Of a stretch of DNA of 64,000 nucleotides, positions 18,962-26,262 are shown piece by piece. Positions within the stretch are counted from its first letter, which is position 1, and each line of letters starts with the position of its first letter. This DNA is from Campylobacter lari subsp. lari. GTDB taxonomy: Bacteria > Campylobacterota > Campylobacteria > Campylobacterales > Campylobacteraceae. A program made the translations under genes and the position numbers. The stretch is taken from positions 558,001 to 622,000 of the forward strand of contig NZ_CP053830.1 in assembly GCF_013372185.1 (NCBI RefSeq). The letters are read 5' to 3'. The notes under the pieces are model-generated. The model had not been told where the DNA came from. It worked only from the letters and a program-made list of their open reading frames with translations, and did no database searches.

Positions 18962-19149
18962 TGTTTCTCCTTAATTCTTTTTTCTAAAAGCTCAATTTTT
19001 TTAATATTTAATTCCAAGATTTTAATACTTAATTCTAATGTTTTTTTGTTTTGTTCTAAAAGCTCAACTTGTGCTTTTTGATATTTATAGTTAAAAAACA
19101 TCAGAATGAAAAATAATACAAAAAGTAAAACTGAGATGATATTTAACAT
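18958..19149 (-). CDS. small membrane-anchored coiled-coil protein
   Basis: A 63-residue protein with an N-terminal transmembrane helix (about 3-21) followed by a heptad-rich segment (LELSIKILELNIKKIELLEKR) likely to form a coiled coil in the cytoplasm. It overlaps the YopX gene downstream by 4 bp. Function unknown. Confidence 0.65.
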   Translation of the reverse strand: MLNIISVLLFVLFFILMFFNYKYQKAQVELLEQNKKTLELSIKILELNIKKIELLEKRIKEKQ

Positions 19150-19181
19150 TTTATAACCTGCAACTTTAATTTTTATTTTAA

Positions 19182-19592
19182 TTATTTATCATTAACTTTA
19201 AGCTTTAAAACTCTTTTACAGTCTTTTATTAAATCTTTTAATGCCCTTCTTGTATTTGGTATTTCTCTTGATAACTCAAAATATAAATCATCAACAATTC
19301 TTTTTACATTTCCGCAGTAAAAATCATAATCTCCTTCAAAAATGGTAACTTTAGTATTATGTTCAAGGTCACCAAGTGAAAACAAATTGAAACGAGCTTC
19401 AATATGAAAATTTCCTAAATCAAAAATTAAATCAAAAGTAAGATTTTTAATATCAACCCTTAAAAGATTATCTCTATCTGCGTTAGGAATACTTGCGTTA
19501 AATCTTTCATCTTTTAAAATCGCCTCCATAACTTGTTTTCTAAGTGGTTCTACTTTTGCTTGTGCTTCTTGCCAAGAATTATAATCTAACAT
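19182..19592 (-). CDS. early phage protein, function unknown
   Basis: A 136-residue soluble protein with mixed alpha/beta character, no cysteine cluster and no membrane segment. AAGGAG is seven bases before the ATG. It overlaps the second YopX gene by 14 bp and so is part of the leftward early operon. I recognise no family. Confidence 0.65.
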   Translation of the reverse strand: MLDYNSWQEAQAKVEPLRKQVMEAILKDERFNASIPNADRDNLLRVDIKNLTFDLIFDLGNFHIEARFNLFSLGDLEHNTKVTIFEGDYDFYCGNVKRIVDDLYFELSREIPNTRRALKDLIKDCKRVLKLKVNDK

Positions 19593-20073
19593 TTAATAAC
19601 TCCTTGTTTTCATGGATATTACCAATAATAGACATTTCTTCTATTGTATTGTTTTTATCATTCATAAAATGTTCAAAAAACCAACCGAATTCTCCGTTAA
19701 GTAATTTGGAATAAAGCCCTCCATTTGTATCAAAACAAACAACTTCATAAATAGTTTCTGAATGTTCGGCATCTTCCATATATTGTTCGCACCATCTAGT
19801 ATACTCAAGTATATCACCTTCATAAATCTTATTTCCGTTTTTGTCATAAAGCCCTGTAAAAAGTTCTATTTCATAATCATCTTCAGTGTAGTTTTTATTT
19901 ATTAAGGGCATACTATCATATGGTGAAAACTCTACTGCTAGTATTTTGTTTTCTCTTGCATTATATTCAAGACTACTATCACTTGCTATGGATATTATAT
20001 TACCACAAGTTTTCTCGACATAAAAATTAGATTTTTTATTCCAAACCCTAAAATCAAAATCCTGTAGTTTCAT
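19579..20073 (-). CDS. YopX-family phage protein (copy 2)
   Basis: A 164-residue YopX relative: MKLQDFDFRVWNKK at the start, LYDKNGNKIYEGDILEY in the middle and IIGNIHENKE near the end. It is longer than copy 1 by an insert near residues 30-60. Two YopX genes 600 bp apart suggest an old duplication or two independent acquisitions. Confidence 0.85.
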   Translation of the reverse strand: MKLQDFDFRVWNKKSNFYVEKTCGNIISIASDSSLEYNARENKILAVEFSPYDSMPLINKNYTEDDYEIELFTGLYDKNGNKIYEGDILEYTRWCEQYMEDAEHSETIYEVVCFDTNGGLYSKLLNGEFGWFFEHFMNDKNNTIEEMSIIGNIHENKELLNVRL

Positions 20074-20127
20074 TACTTATCCTTTAAGCTGTGTTATTTT
20101 TTTAAAGTTAACTTTTTTATTAGTCCT

Positions 20128-20568
20128 TTATTGGTTTTGCAAGCTTAAGTTTAAAAATTCTCTAGTAAATATAAAAATTCTTCTCCTTACAATGTTTTCT
20201 AAAAATTCATATGAGACACAATTAGGTATATTTACATACATTTTCATAGGTAAGAAAGATCTAGACATATCAAATATAATAGCATTCTTAGCTTTATTTT
20301 CTAAAGCTTTTGTGCTATCAGACATATCTTTATTAAGTGTTATAGAGAATATAACTTCACTATTATTCATATAAACATTATAACTGCTAGAAATATCATT
20401 AAATCTACCCCTCATTAAATCTATAATCACATCTTTGTTTGTATTAATATATGATTTAATTTCCTTAATGGCTAAATTTTTCTTTAAAATCTTTCTTGTG
20501 GAACTTACTTTACCATCTACATAATAAATACTACACTCTTCATCTTTTATTAAATCTTGTATCTTCAT
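20128..20568 (-). CDS. early phage protein, function unknown
   Basis: A 146-residue soluble protein with AAGG upstream of the ATG. There is no recognisable domain. The C-terminal part (VRRRIFIFTREFLNLSL) is basic. It belongs to the leftward early run by orientation and spacing. Confidence 0.6.
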   Translation of the reverse strand: MKIQDLIKDEECSIYYVDGKVSSTRKILKKNLAIKEIKSYINTNKDVIIDLMRGRFNDISSSYNVYMNNSEVIFSITLNKDMSDSTKALENKAKNAIIFDMSRSFLPMKMYVNIPNCVSYEFLENIVRRRIFIFTREFLNLSLQNQ

Positions 20569-20589
20569 TTACAAACCTTTTTTAATTAT

Positions 20590-20700
20590 TTAAACCCTAA
20601 TCATGCCATTTACATCAATACTTTGATTAGTATTAAAATTTTCTAATTCTTTCCCATACAAAGCATAAGCTACTGCATAACTAATTTTAATTTGTATCAT
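20590..20700 (-). CDS. 36-residue hypothetical protein
   Basis: Small ORF (MIQIKISYAVAYALYG start) with AAAGG about nine bases before the ATG, fitting exactly between two early genes on the same strand. No motif. Its reality rests on the ribosome site and tight packing. Confidence 0.45.
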   Translation of the reverse strand: MIQIKISYAVAYALYGKELENFNTNQSIDVNGMIRV

Positions 20701-20715
20701 TTTTTTTAACCTTTT

Positions 20716-20946
20716 CTATAATTTATGAAATTGTGTAAAATTGATATTTTCTATATTGAATTTTTCTTTTATATGATTAACTACATATCTATGCGTAATA
20801 TTTGGGTCAGATGTTTCCCAAAAATATCTTTTGTCTGTAGCTATACAGCTTCCTTTAATTCTTTCTCCATCGTTTATCGTTGCCTCGTAAGCGCAAAAAT
20901 AATGAGTTTGAATTTTTAAAAAGTTAAGTATTTTTTCTGTATTCAT
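20716..20946 (-). CDS. early phage protein, function unknown
   Basis: A 76-residue protein starting MNTEKILNFLKIQTH. The frame is open to 20973, but the ATG at 20944-20946 has AAGGATTAAT immediately upstream. Charged and soluble, with a YVVNHIKEKFNIENI helix at the end. No family recognised. Confidence 0.6.
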   Translation of the reverse strand: MNTEKILNFLKIQTHYFCAYEATINDGERIKGSCIATDKRYFWETSDPNITHRYVVNHIKEKFNIENINFTQFHKL

Positions 20947-20947
20947 A

Positions 20948-21040
20948 TTAATCCTTAGTAACCAAATAAACAACCCAAGCTATTAAGGCTATTATTGATA
21001 ATAAAAATATTGTTGAATGTATATAAAGCAAAGTAATCAT
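20948..21040 (-). CDS. 30-residue single-helix membrane peptide
   Basis: ATG with AAGGACTAAT before it opens a 30-codon ORF. A short polar head is followed by one transmembrane helix (IFLLSIIALIAWVVYLV) and ends TKD. The stop is next to the ribosome site of the following gene, so it is packed as a real gene would be. Function unknown. Confidence 0.5.
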   Translation of the reverse strand: MITLLYIHSTIFLLSIIALIAWVVYLVTKD

Positions 21041-21053
21041 ATTAGTCCTTGTT

Positions 21054-21242
21054 CTATTTTTTAAATTTAAAAATCCTTTTACATTTTTTAAGATTATCTT
21101 TTGAGAAAATTTCAAGAATAAATAATCCTATGATAATCACACAAATCCCAAGAAATGCAAAAGTTAAAGCTAATATTGAGATGATAATATTAAAAGCTTT
21201 TGAGAGGGCATTTAAAGCAGATCTTATTGTTTTTGTAATCAT
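21054..21242 (-). CDS. small two-helix membrane protein
   Basis: About 62 residues from the ATG at 21240-21242, which overlaps the stop of the upstream gene (ATGA) and has GAGGG upstream. A central hydrophobic stretch (about 18-48) can form one long or two short helices; the C-terminus is strongly basic (KKCKRIFKFKK). Unknown function. Confidence 0.55.
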   Translation of the reverse strand: MITKTIRSALNALSKAFNIIISILALTFAFLGICVIIIGLFILEIFSKDNLKKCKRIFKFKK

Positions 21243-21442
21243 AGCTTGCAACCCTCATAATCAGCTTTGTACCATTTGATAAAATTTAATTCCATATCAC
21301 CACCTATATACCACTCAGGACCGCTCGCATAAGCATTATTTCCAAGATTATAAGGTATATCAGCTATTACAAGCTGTGCTTTTGGTATATGATACCTTTT
21401 GTGGTTTTGAAAGTGATCATTAAATAATTTAGGTGTATGCAT
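21239..21442 (-). pseudogene. truncated phage DNA adenine methyltransferase, N-terminal remnant
   Basis: A 67-residue ORF opening HTPKLFNDHFQNHKRY and containing AQLVIADIPYNLGNNAYAS. This matches the start of phage-type DNA methyltransferases, where (D/S)xPY is the catalytic motif IV ('DIPY' here). The remaining two-thirds, including the SAM-binding FxGxG, is missing: the frame ends after WYKADYEGCKL. AAAGG precedes the ATG. It may still be translated, but catalysis is not expected. Confidence 0.6.
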
Positions 21443-21444
21443 TT

Positions 21445-21621
21445 TCAACCTTTCAATAATTCTTTTGCTTTTATCAAGAGTTTTTTTAAGTCATCTAAGT
21501 TAGATCTTAATTCATCCTCATCACACTCTTCCATGTAGTCAATCAACTCTAAGCATTCTTTGTTAATTAAAGCCAAAGCTCTTGCGTGTTCTATGGCTGT
21601 GTTAATTTTTTCTTTTAACAT
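21445..21621 (-). CDS. 58-residue helical protein
   Basis: ORF from ATG 21619-21621, acidic in the middle (MEECDEDELRSNLDDL) and basic at the end (KKLLIKAKELLKG), probably a helical hairpin. It ends three bases before the ATG of the methyltransferase remnant. No family recognised. Confidence 0.55.
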   Translation of the reverse strand: MLKEKINTAIEHARALALINKECLELIDYMEECDEDELRSNLDDLKKLLIKAKELLKG

Positions 21622-21632
21622 TTTTACTTACT

Positions 21633-22328
21633 TTAAAATGGAAGCTCACCATCATCTTCTAAAGTGGCATCTAAAGTATGAATTTGTTGAGGTTTTTGAT
21701 TAAAATTTTGTGCATATGGATTAAATGAAATGCTTTGAGCTTGAAACTCATTTTGCTCTTGTGGTAATTTTTTGTGTCTGGCTTTAAAGTTTTTATATGC
21801 AACTGGCTCTTTTTGGTTTTTAAATTCATCAAGACTTTGTAGTTTTGAGTTAAAAATTCTACTAAGTACTATTTTATTTTCAACTTGATTGTTTTTATTT
21901 AAAAACTCTTCTGTGTCAAAGCCTAAAAGCAAAGTTTTATTTGTTAACTCATCAAGACTTGTAGCTTCTGTTTCTTTTCCGTAGATATTTGCTTTTGTTT
22001 TTTTACTAAGATCAAGTTCTTCTATGCCTAAAAATAGCATTATTGCGTTAAGTTGTCTAAAACCTAAGTAGCTTTCCTTTTCGCCTTTTGAAGTTGTGTA
22101 TGTAAAATCTCCATTCTTTGCAATAAATAAATTAAAATCAGCTAATTTATTGTGTTTTTGGCATACAAATTCACATTTTACAAAAGTATTTGTATGGCCT
22201 GTGTTGCCGATAGTATCATATAAGAATATTTTTCTAAAATAGCCACTATATAAACCACCTTCGTTTAAATATTCAAGTAGTGGCTGATAATTTGCCACTT
22301 CATAATTTGCTTTAAATGTTGGTATCAT
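21633..22328 (-). CDS. candidate phage single-stranded-DNA-binding protein
   Basis: A 231-residue protein. The first 150 residues look beta-rich and are followed by a Gln/Asn-rich linker and an acidic, aromatic tip DDGELPF. That tip strongly resembles the C-terminal tail of SSB proteins (DDDIPF), which docks recombination and replication partners. It is third in a row after an exonuclease and a likely annealing protein, overlapping the latter by 17 bp. The OB fold itself cannot be confirmed by eye. Confidence 0.6.
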   Translation of the reverse strand: MIPTFKANYEVANYQPLLEYLNEGGLYSGYFRKIFLYDTIGNTGHTNTFVKCEFVCQKHNKLADFNLFIAKNGDFTYTTSKGEKESYLGFRQLNAIMLFLGIEELDLSKKTKANIYGKETEATSLDELTNKTLLLGFDTEEFLNKNNQVENKIVLSRIFNSKLQSLDEFKNQKEPVAYKNFKARHKKLPQEQNEFQAQSISFNPYAQNFNQKPQQIHTLDATLEDDGELPF

Positions 22329-23028
22329 TTTTTAGTCCTTGTTTAAGTTCGAATATTTTATTTTTATCATCTAACAATTCTTTTATTTTCTCTCTTGTAA
22401 AGATATTGTTGTTTTTGATAAATGCATTTTGTTCTTCTTTATTTAAACCCATATCCTCTAAGGTTTTTCTTAGTTCAAGCCCAAGTTTTTTTAGCTCATT
22501 TGCTTCATCTTTTATTAGCGTTGCTTTAGTATTGTTATAGTCTTTGATAGTATCTAATTCGCTCTCATCTAACATTCCAAGACCGCAAATACTTAAAGTA
22601 ACGCGCCTTTTAGCTTTAGTTATGGCTTTCATTAGAGCATTTGCTAGGTTGTCTCCACCTAAATTTTTAATATTTAAAGCTCCTGTGTCGCAATCTGTTC
22701 TACCATCTGGGGTGCTAGCATAAACTGTGACCATATAAATATCTCCTATTTGATTAGCTTCTGTTTTAGTGATAGATACTTTATGGATTTGTCTTAACTG
22801 ATCTGTTGCTGTTTTTGTTGCATAAAGAGTTAATTTGCCATTAAGTTCAATGTACTCAAAAGGCTTAGTTAGCATATTGATGCCTAAGCTATCGCAAATA
22901 CTTTTTACATAAGAAGTTCTTTCTTCATCACTTAATTTTGATAAATCTCCTTTAACTAGTGCTAATTCATATGGATTAAAGTTAAAATTATTTTTTTGTG
23001 TTTTTTCAGCTACTACTAATTCACTCAT
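22312..23028 (-). CDS. probable phage single-strand annealing / recombination protein
   Basis: A 238-residue soluble protein. The segment LYATKTATDQLRQIHKVSITKTEA and especially ITKAKRRVTLSICGLGMLDESE matches a phage recombination protein type found beside lambda-Exo-like nucleases. Residues 180-238 form a charged helical tail. Gene order exonuclease - annealer - SSB supports a strand-annealing role. I cannot say whether it belongs to RecT, Erf or another superfamily. Confidence 0.6.
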   Translation of the reverse strand: MSELVVAEKTQKNNFNFNPYELALVKGDLSKLSDEERTSYVKSICDSLGINMLTKPFEYIELNGKLTLYATKTATDQLRQIHKVSITKTEANQIGDIYMVTVYASTPDGRTDCDTGALNIKNLGGDNLANALMKAITKAKRRVTLSICGLGMLDESELDTIKDYNNTKATLIKDEANELKKLGLELRKTLEDMGLNKEEQNAFIKNNNIFTREKIKELLDDKNKIFELKQGLKNDTNI

Positions 23029-23029
23029 T

Positions 23030-23890
23030 TTATGCTCCTTTTTTGATTTTTAAACACATTGAGATACTTTGTTTTATATATTCTTTTGGGATTTCTAATT
23101 TAGTAAAATCTAAAAAGCCTTTATAATCAATCGTTGTTCTATTTTGCGGATAAACACTAATATCCAAGCATTTAACTTTCTCACCATTTGCTAGCTCTAT
23201 AAATTCTTTTTTAAGAGCTTCTAGTTTTTCTTTTATAGGCTTCATTGTGCTTTCAAGTCTAATTATTTCTAAGGCTAATTCTTTTGCATGAGCATCATCA
23301 AGTTCTTTGTAGTCGCTTTTTTGATTAACGAGATAATCTTTTATAAACTCATCTATTTTTCTAAGCATAAAATCTTGATATTCCTTATCGCTTTTAACCA
23401 CACAATAAGTCAAATCATCATTCTCATTTAAGACTGCAAAAACACATTTTTCAAAACCACCTACAAAAAGTTGAAATTGAACTTGAGCGTAGTATTTTGG
23501 GCTAGGTTTTTTAAATTTTAACACTTGCTCGTATTCTTCGTTGTTTGTTGAGTATTTAAACTCGTATATTGTTTTTTCATCATCTATACCATCTAAAGAA
23601 GCCATAAAAAGCTCATTTTCTAAGCTTTGAATAACAATAGGAGTTATATCTTTTCCTATTATAAATTCCATTTTTGCTCTGATTAATTCCTCATACTCTC
23701 TACCTTTTTGCATGGCTTTATTGGTATATGGTTCAAAAAGTCCTTGTATAAGTTCTTTTGCCTTTTCTTTGCTTAAAAAAGCACCTTTTTCACCAATGCA
23801 AGAAGCGACTATACTAGCTGTGATTTTTCCTTTTCTAAACTCAAGCCATTCTTTAGAGCCTTGTTCTAATTTTATGATTTTATATTTCAT
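23030..23890 (-). CDS. YqaJ-type viral recombinase (lambda Exo-like exonuclease)
   Basis: A 286-residue PD-(D/E)XK nuclease. Visible features are the N-terminal GSKEWLEFRKGKITAS motif of YqaJ proteins, KAMQKGREYE with the helix Glu, catalytic ASLDGIDDEKTIYEFKYS (D ... ExK) near residues 112-128, and YYAQVQFQL. It would resect one strand of double-stranded ends to feed the annealing protein encoded next. Start supported by AAAGGAG. Confidence 0.88.
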   Translation of the reverse strand: MKYKIIKLEQGSKEWLEFRKGKITASIVASCIGEKGAFLSKEKAKELIQGLFEPYTNKAMQKGREYEELIRAKMEFIIGKDITPIVIQSLENELFMASLDGIDDEKTIYEFKYSTNNEEYEQVLKFKKPSPKYYAQVQFQLFVGGFEKCVFAVLNENDDLTYCVVKSDKEYQDFMLRKIDEFIKDYLVNQKSDYKELDDAHAKELALEIIRLESTMKPIKEKLEALKKEFIELANGEKVKCLDISVYPQNRTTIDYKGFLDFTKLEIPKEYIKQSISMCLKIKKGA

Positions 23891-24131
23891 TTGTTTTCTC
23901 CTTTAGTGTTTTTATTTTTTTAATTGCTAATTCTTCAGCGTTATCCATAGCTATAAGCCCTAACTCATCAAGTATTTTTATTTTAAAAGAGTAAAGCTTT
24001 CTAAGCTCTTTTTCTTTTTCTTCTAAAGCTAATAAGCTTTGATTGATTGCCTTGTTTTTAAGTCTTATGTGGTTTTGGGCTTTGAAAAGCTTTATTTTTA
24101 AATCATCATCTTTTTTGAAAAATAACAACAT
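23880..24131 (-). CDS. small coiled-coil protein
   Basis: About 83 residues from the ATG at 24129-24131, which overlaps the preceding stop (TGATG) and has AAAGGAG upstream. Strongly helical with heptads (KNKAINQSLLALEEKEKEL). Possible accessory factor of the exonuclease it precedes; no direct evidence. Confidence 0.6.
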   Translation of the reverse strand: MLLFFKKDDDLKIKLFKAQNHIRLKNKAINQSLLALEEKEKELRKLYSFKIKILDELGLIAMDNAEELAIKKIKTLKEKTNEI

Positions 24132-24334
24132 CAAAGCTCCTTTGTTAATAAGCTTAATAGTTTAATGTTTTCAACTTCTATAGCCATTCTTAAGTTATTT
24201 TCACTTTTAAATAAGTCTTTAGCTTCTTTTAGTTTTTCTTCTAATAAAACTATTTTCTTTTTATATTCGCTGACTTCATTTGCATAATCATCAAAACGAA
24301 CATATGCCTTTTTGTTTATTACTTCTGCTCTCAT
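24131..24334 (-). CDS. small coiled-coil protein, first gene of the recombination operon
   Basis: 67 residues from the ATG at 24332-24334 (AAAGGA upstream); the frame extends further without a ribosome site. The sequence is mostly helical and charged. It begins the leftward recombination set. A TATAAA box at the edge of the inverted repeat 24356-24376 lies just upstream and probably drives it. Confidence 0.6.
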   Translation of the reverse strand: MRAEVINKKAYVRFDDYANEVSEYKKKIVLLEEKLKEAKDLFKSENNLRMAIEVENIKLLSLLTKEL

Positions 24335-24355
24335 TGATATTCCTTTCAAAATCTT

Positions 24356-24491
24356 TATACTCAAAAGAGCGCAAAGCAAAAAGGAAAAAATATGTCTTAT
24401 TGTTTATAATTAAGGAGTAATCGCAATGAAAAAAAACTTAATGAATGTGATGTAAAATCAAAACAAAAATCTTTGCGCTCATTTGAGTATA
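24356..24491. promoter_or_regulatory. mirror-image promoter pair (21-bp inverted repeat arms)
   Basis: Arms at 24356-24376 and 24471-24491 match at 20 of 21 positions in inverted orientation, 94 bp apart. Read outward, each runs CTTTGCGCTC, one variable base, then TTTGAGTATAAA, so each ends in a -10-like box pointing away from the centre. The left arm would start the recombination operon, the right arm a short rightward RNA. TTTGAGTATAAAA recurs at 25342-25354 before the 225-residue membrane protein gene. A common regulator site is likely. Confidence 0.6.
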
Positions 24492-24497
24492 AAAAGG

Positions 24498-24634
24498 GGT
24501 TTAAGAAAGCCGAAAGCCACGCTCTCTTTCGGTTATTGTGTTATAATTGTATTAAGCTTAGACTAAGCGTGGATATATATAATATGCTCTAAGGATTTTA
24601 GATGAGATAATTAACGAGCTTAATTATCTCTTTT
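24498..24634 (+). ncRNA. candidate small RNA, about 135 nt
   Basis: Downstream of the right-arm -10 box there is no plus-strand gene, but three hairpins in a row: CCGAAAG / CTTTCGG (about 24513-24533), GCTTA / TAAGC (about 24555-24567) and the terminator at 24604-24630 with a T-run. A second TATAAT (24542-24547) could start a shorter form near 24554. The 3' end is antisense to a 26-codon peptide ORF at 24598-24678, so it may act as a cis-antisense RNA. Confidence 0.5.
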
Positions 24635-24678
24635 ATTAATTCTAAAATAAGAATTATAAAATCAATTATCTTGCTCAC
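24598..24678 (-). CDS. candidate 26-residue amphipathic peptide (possible type I toxin)
   Basis: GTG start (24676-24678) with AAAGGGGG six bases upstream, a very strong ribosome site. The peptide starts MSKIIDFIILILELIKEI and continues with KLVNYLI. Hydrophobic residues alternate with charged ones (K3, D6, E13, K16, E17, K20) as in an amphipathic helix. An in-frame TTG lies one codon earlier. The coding end overlaps the terminator of the opposing RNA. Size and layout resemble type I toxins, but toxicity is inference. Confidence 0.45.
   Translation of the reverse strand: MSKIIDFIILILELIKEIIKLVNYLI
24604..24634 (+). terminator. Rho-independent terminator of the candidate small RNA
   Basis: Perfect 10-bp stem GAGATAATTA / TAATTATCTC with a 7-base loop, directly followed by TTTTATT on the plus strand. 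It lies inside the minus-strand peptide ORF, whose codons form the stem. Confidence 0.7.
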
Positions 24679-24775
24679 CAATAACCCCCTTTCTAAAAAA
24701 CCGAAAGAGTAGCCATACTTAATACAATTGTTATTGTACAAAATTATTTCTTAACCCTTAAGTTTTCTGTCATTT

Positions 24776-24916
24776 TTAAAGTGCAAGAAAACATAAAATA
24801 GCACTATAAACATTTATACTAAGCCAAGTTTTTGGATAACTTGCTAACCCTTCTGCTATAAGAACTATCAACGCGATAGCAAAGCTTAATTTCCAAGCAG
24901 TCAAAAGCTTAATCAA
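24776..24916 (-). CDS. possible 46-residue membrane protein
   Basis: Open frame from a TTG at 24914-24916 to TAA at 24776. It encodes two hydrophobic segments (LSFAIALIVLIAEGLA and INVYSAILCFLAL) joined by SYPKTWLS, a believable two-helix membrane peptide. The ribosome site is weak (AAAAAGA), and a hairpin (24915-24936) sits at its start, so it may be translated from read-through or be a remnant. Confidence 0.35.
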   Translation of the reverse strand: MIKLLTAWKLSFAIALIVLIAEGLASYPKTWLSINVYSAILCFLAL

Positions 24917-24936
24917 GTCTTTTTAATAAAAGACTT
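24915..24936 (-). terminator. hairpin after the 91-residue gene
   Basis: Perfect 9-bp stem AAGTCTTTT / AAAAGACTT with a 4-base loop, 3 bp after the stop of the leftward gene 24939-25214. No clean T-run follows on the minus strand, so termination may be partial. Confidence 0.5.
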
Positions 24937-24938
24937 TG

Positions 24939-25214
24939 TTAAACTTTAATAGCATTTAAAGTTTTTTGCGTTTGCTTTACTTTGGATATTAAATCCCAAA
25001 TCTCAAACTCAACATTTTCTTTGTAAGTTTCTAAAGAAGTTGAAAACTCCCAATCTTCCATTTTGCACTCAAGATCTGTTATAAAATCTTCTATCAAATC
25101 TTTAAGATAAAAAAGATTTTTGCTACTCATACTCTCATCATGCATAAGCTCTTTAGCTAGAGTATCAGCTTCTCTTTCTCTTTTTTCTAAATCAAGGTAG
25201 CAACTATCTAACAT
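24939..25214 (-). CDS. early phage protein, function unknown
   Basis: A 91-residue acidic, mostly helical protein with no membrane segment. AAAGGATTTAAA precedes the ATG. It is the first leftward gene beyond a divergent intergenic region, so possibly the first gene made after release of repression. No domain recognised. Confidence 0.6.
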   Translation of the reverse strand: MLDSCYLDLEKREREADTLAKELMHDESMSSKNLFYLKDLIEDFITDLECKMEDWEFSTSLETYKENVEFEIWDLISKVKQTQKTLNAIKV

Positions 25215-25376
25215 TTTAAATCCTTTTTTGTTTCTTAGGTTTCATTTGTTTCGATGAAGAAAGAATATAATAAATATACTTAAAATTAAATTAAAAAGAA
25301 TATATATTTTATACTTTTTAAAAATATGTTTATGATATAATTTTGAGTATAAAATAAAGGCAAAAAAAGGGTTTTG

Positions 25377-26051
25377 ATGAGATTACTGATAAAAAGTTTT
25401 TTGGCAATAATATTATTTTCTTTAGTAGATTATTATGTTACGAATATTAAATATTCAGAGCCTTGGCTATATACTATTATCCCTTATATAATTGTTTATT
25501 TTTTATGTTTCGGCTTATTTTATATAGCTAAAAGAATTTATTATGGCAAGGATAAATGTAAAAATTTTGTTTTTAATTCTATTATTCCTGTGTTTGTATT
25601 ATCTATTATTTTAAAAATGCTTTTGATGGTTTCTTTAAGAGTTTTAGTTGCTAATAATTATGATAATGCTGATATATATACTTATGTTATTTCCACAATA
25701 TTAGGTATTTATGCATATGTGATTGTGTTAACTTTACTCGCAAGATTAATATTTAAAGGGTTTGTTGTAAATTACCCTATAAAAAATAATTTTTTAACAA
25801 GACTTTTAAAAGTTTTGCACATAGCTTGTTTAGTTGCTGATTTGACAATTATTGGAGCTTTTTTTGGAATTCCTATATTTCTAGCATTGTGGATTTTTCA
25901 GTATATTTTTGCAAATGAAAAAAATCCATTTTTTGTATTTAGAAAATACAATCCTAAGTCATATCAAGAAGAAGAAATTATAAATGTTGAGGTGGAAGAT
26001 GAAAAACCAAAAAAATCCTTAAAAACATTTTTAGAGAATTGGAAAGATTAA
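25377..26051 (+). CDS. polytopic membrane protein, probable prophage cargo
   Basis: A 224-residue protein with five or six membrane helices (for example about 4-22, 28-50, 65-85, 100-125, 145-180) and an acidic tail ending TFLENWKD. AAGGG precedes the ATG at 25377. It has its own promoter region (TATAAT about 25335, TTTGAGTATAAAA at 25342) and faces against the surrounding leftward genes, as lysogenic cargo often does. No family recognised; superinfection exclusion would be a guess. Confidence 0.65.
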   Translation: MRLLIKSFLAIILFSLVDYYVTNIKYSEPWLYTIIPYIIVYFLCFGLFYIAKRIYYGKDKCKNFVFNSIIPVFVLSIILKMLLMVSLRVLVANNYDNADIYTYVISTILGIYAYVIVLTLLARLIFKGFVVNYPIKNNFLTRLLKVLHIACLVADLTIIGAFFGIPIFLALWIFQYIFANEKNPFFVFRKYNPKSYQEEEIINVEVEDEKPKKSLKTFLENWKD

Positions 26052-26142
26052 AAATGAAATTGAAAAACGCAATAAAAACAAAACGAATATTTTAAAAGAA
26101 AAATTAGCAGAATATGAGAAAAGGTTTGGAAAGATAGAATAA

Positions 26143-26247
26143 TATTCGTGGATAATCATTAAACAAGCAAAAAAATACTATGGCTTAGCTTGTGATGGCG
26201 GTTATCAACTTGGCTGTGATGGATATAAAAGGTTGATGGGGTATTGA
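26143..26247 (+). pseudogene. Sel1-repeat (Hcp-like) protein remnant
   Basis: After a stop, the frame reads KQAKKYYGLACDGGYQLG then CDGYKRLMGY and a stop. The A..YY..AC..G...GC spacing is the core of a cysteine-rich Sel1 repeat as in Helicobacter/Campylobacter Hcp proteins. No start codon or ribosome site is present, and only one repeat remains. It is probably the tail of a host or phage gene lost by recombination. Confidence 0.4.
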
Positions 26248-26262
26248 GAGAATAGTTTGGTG

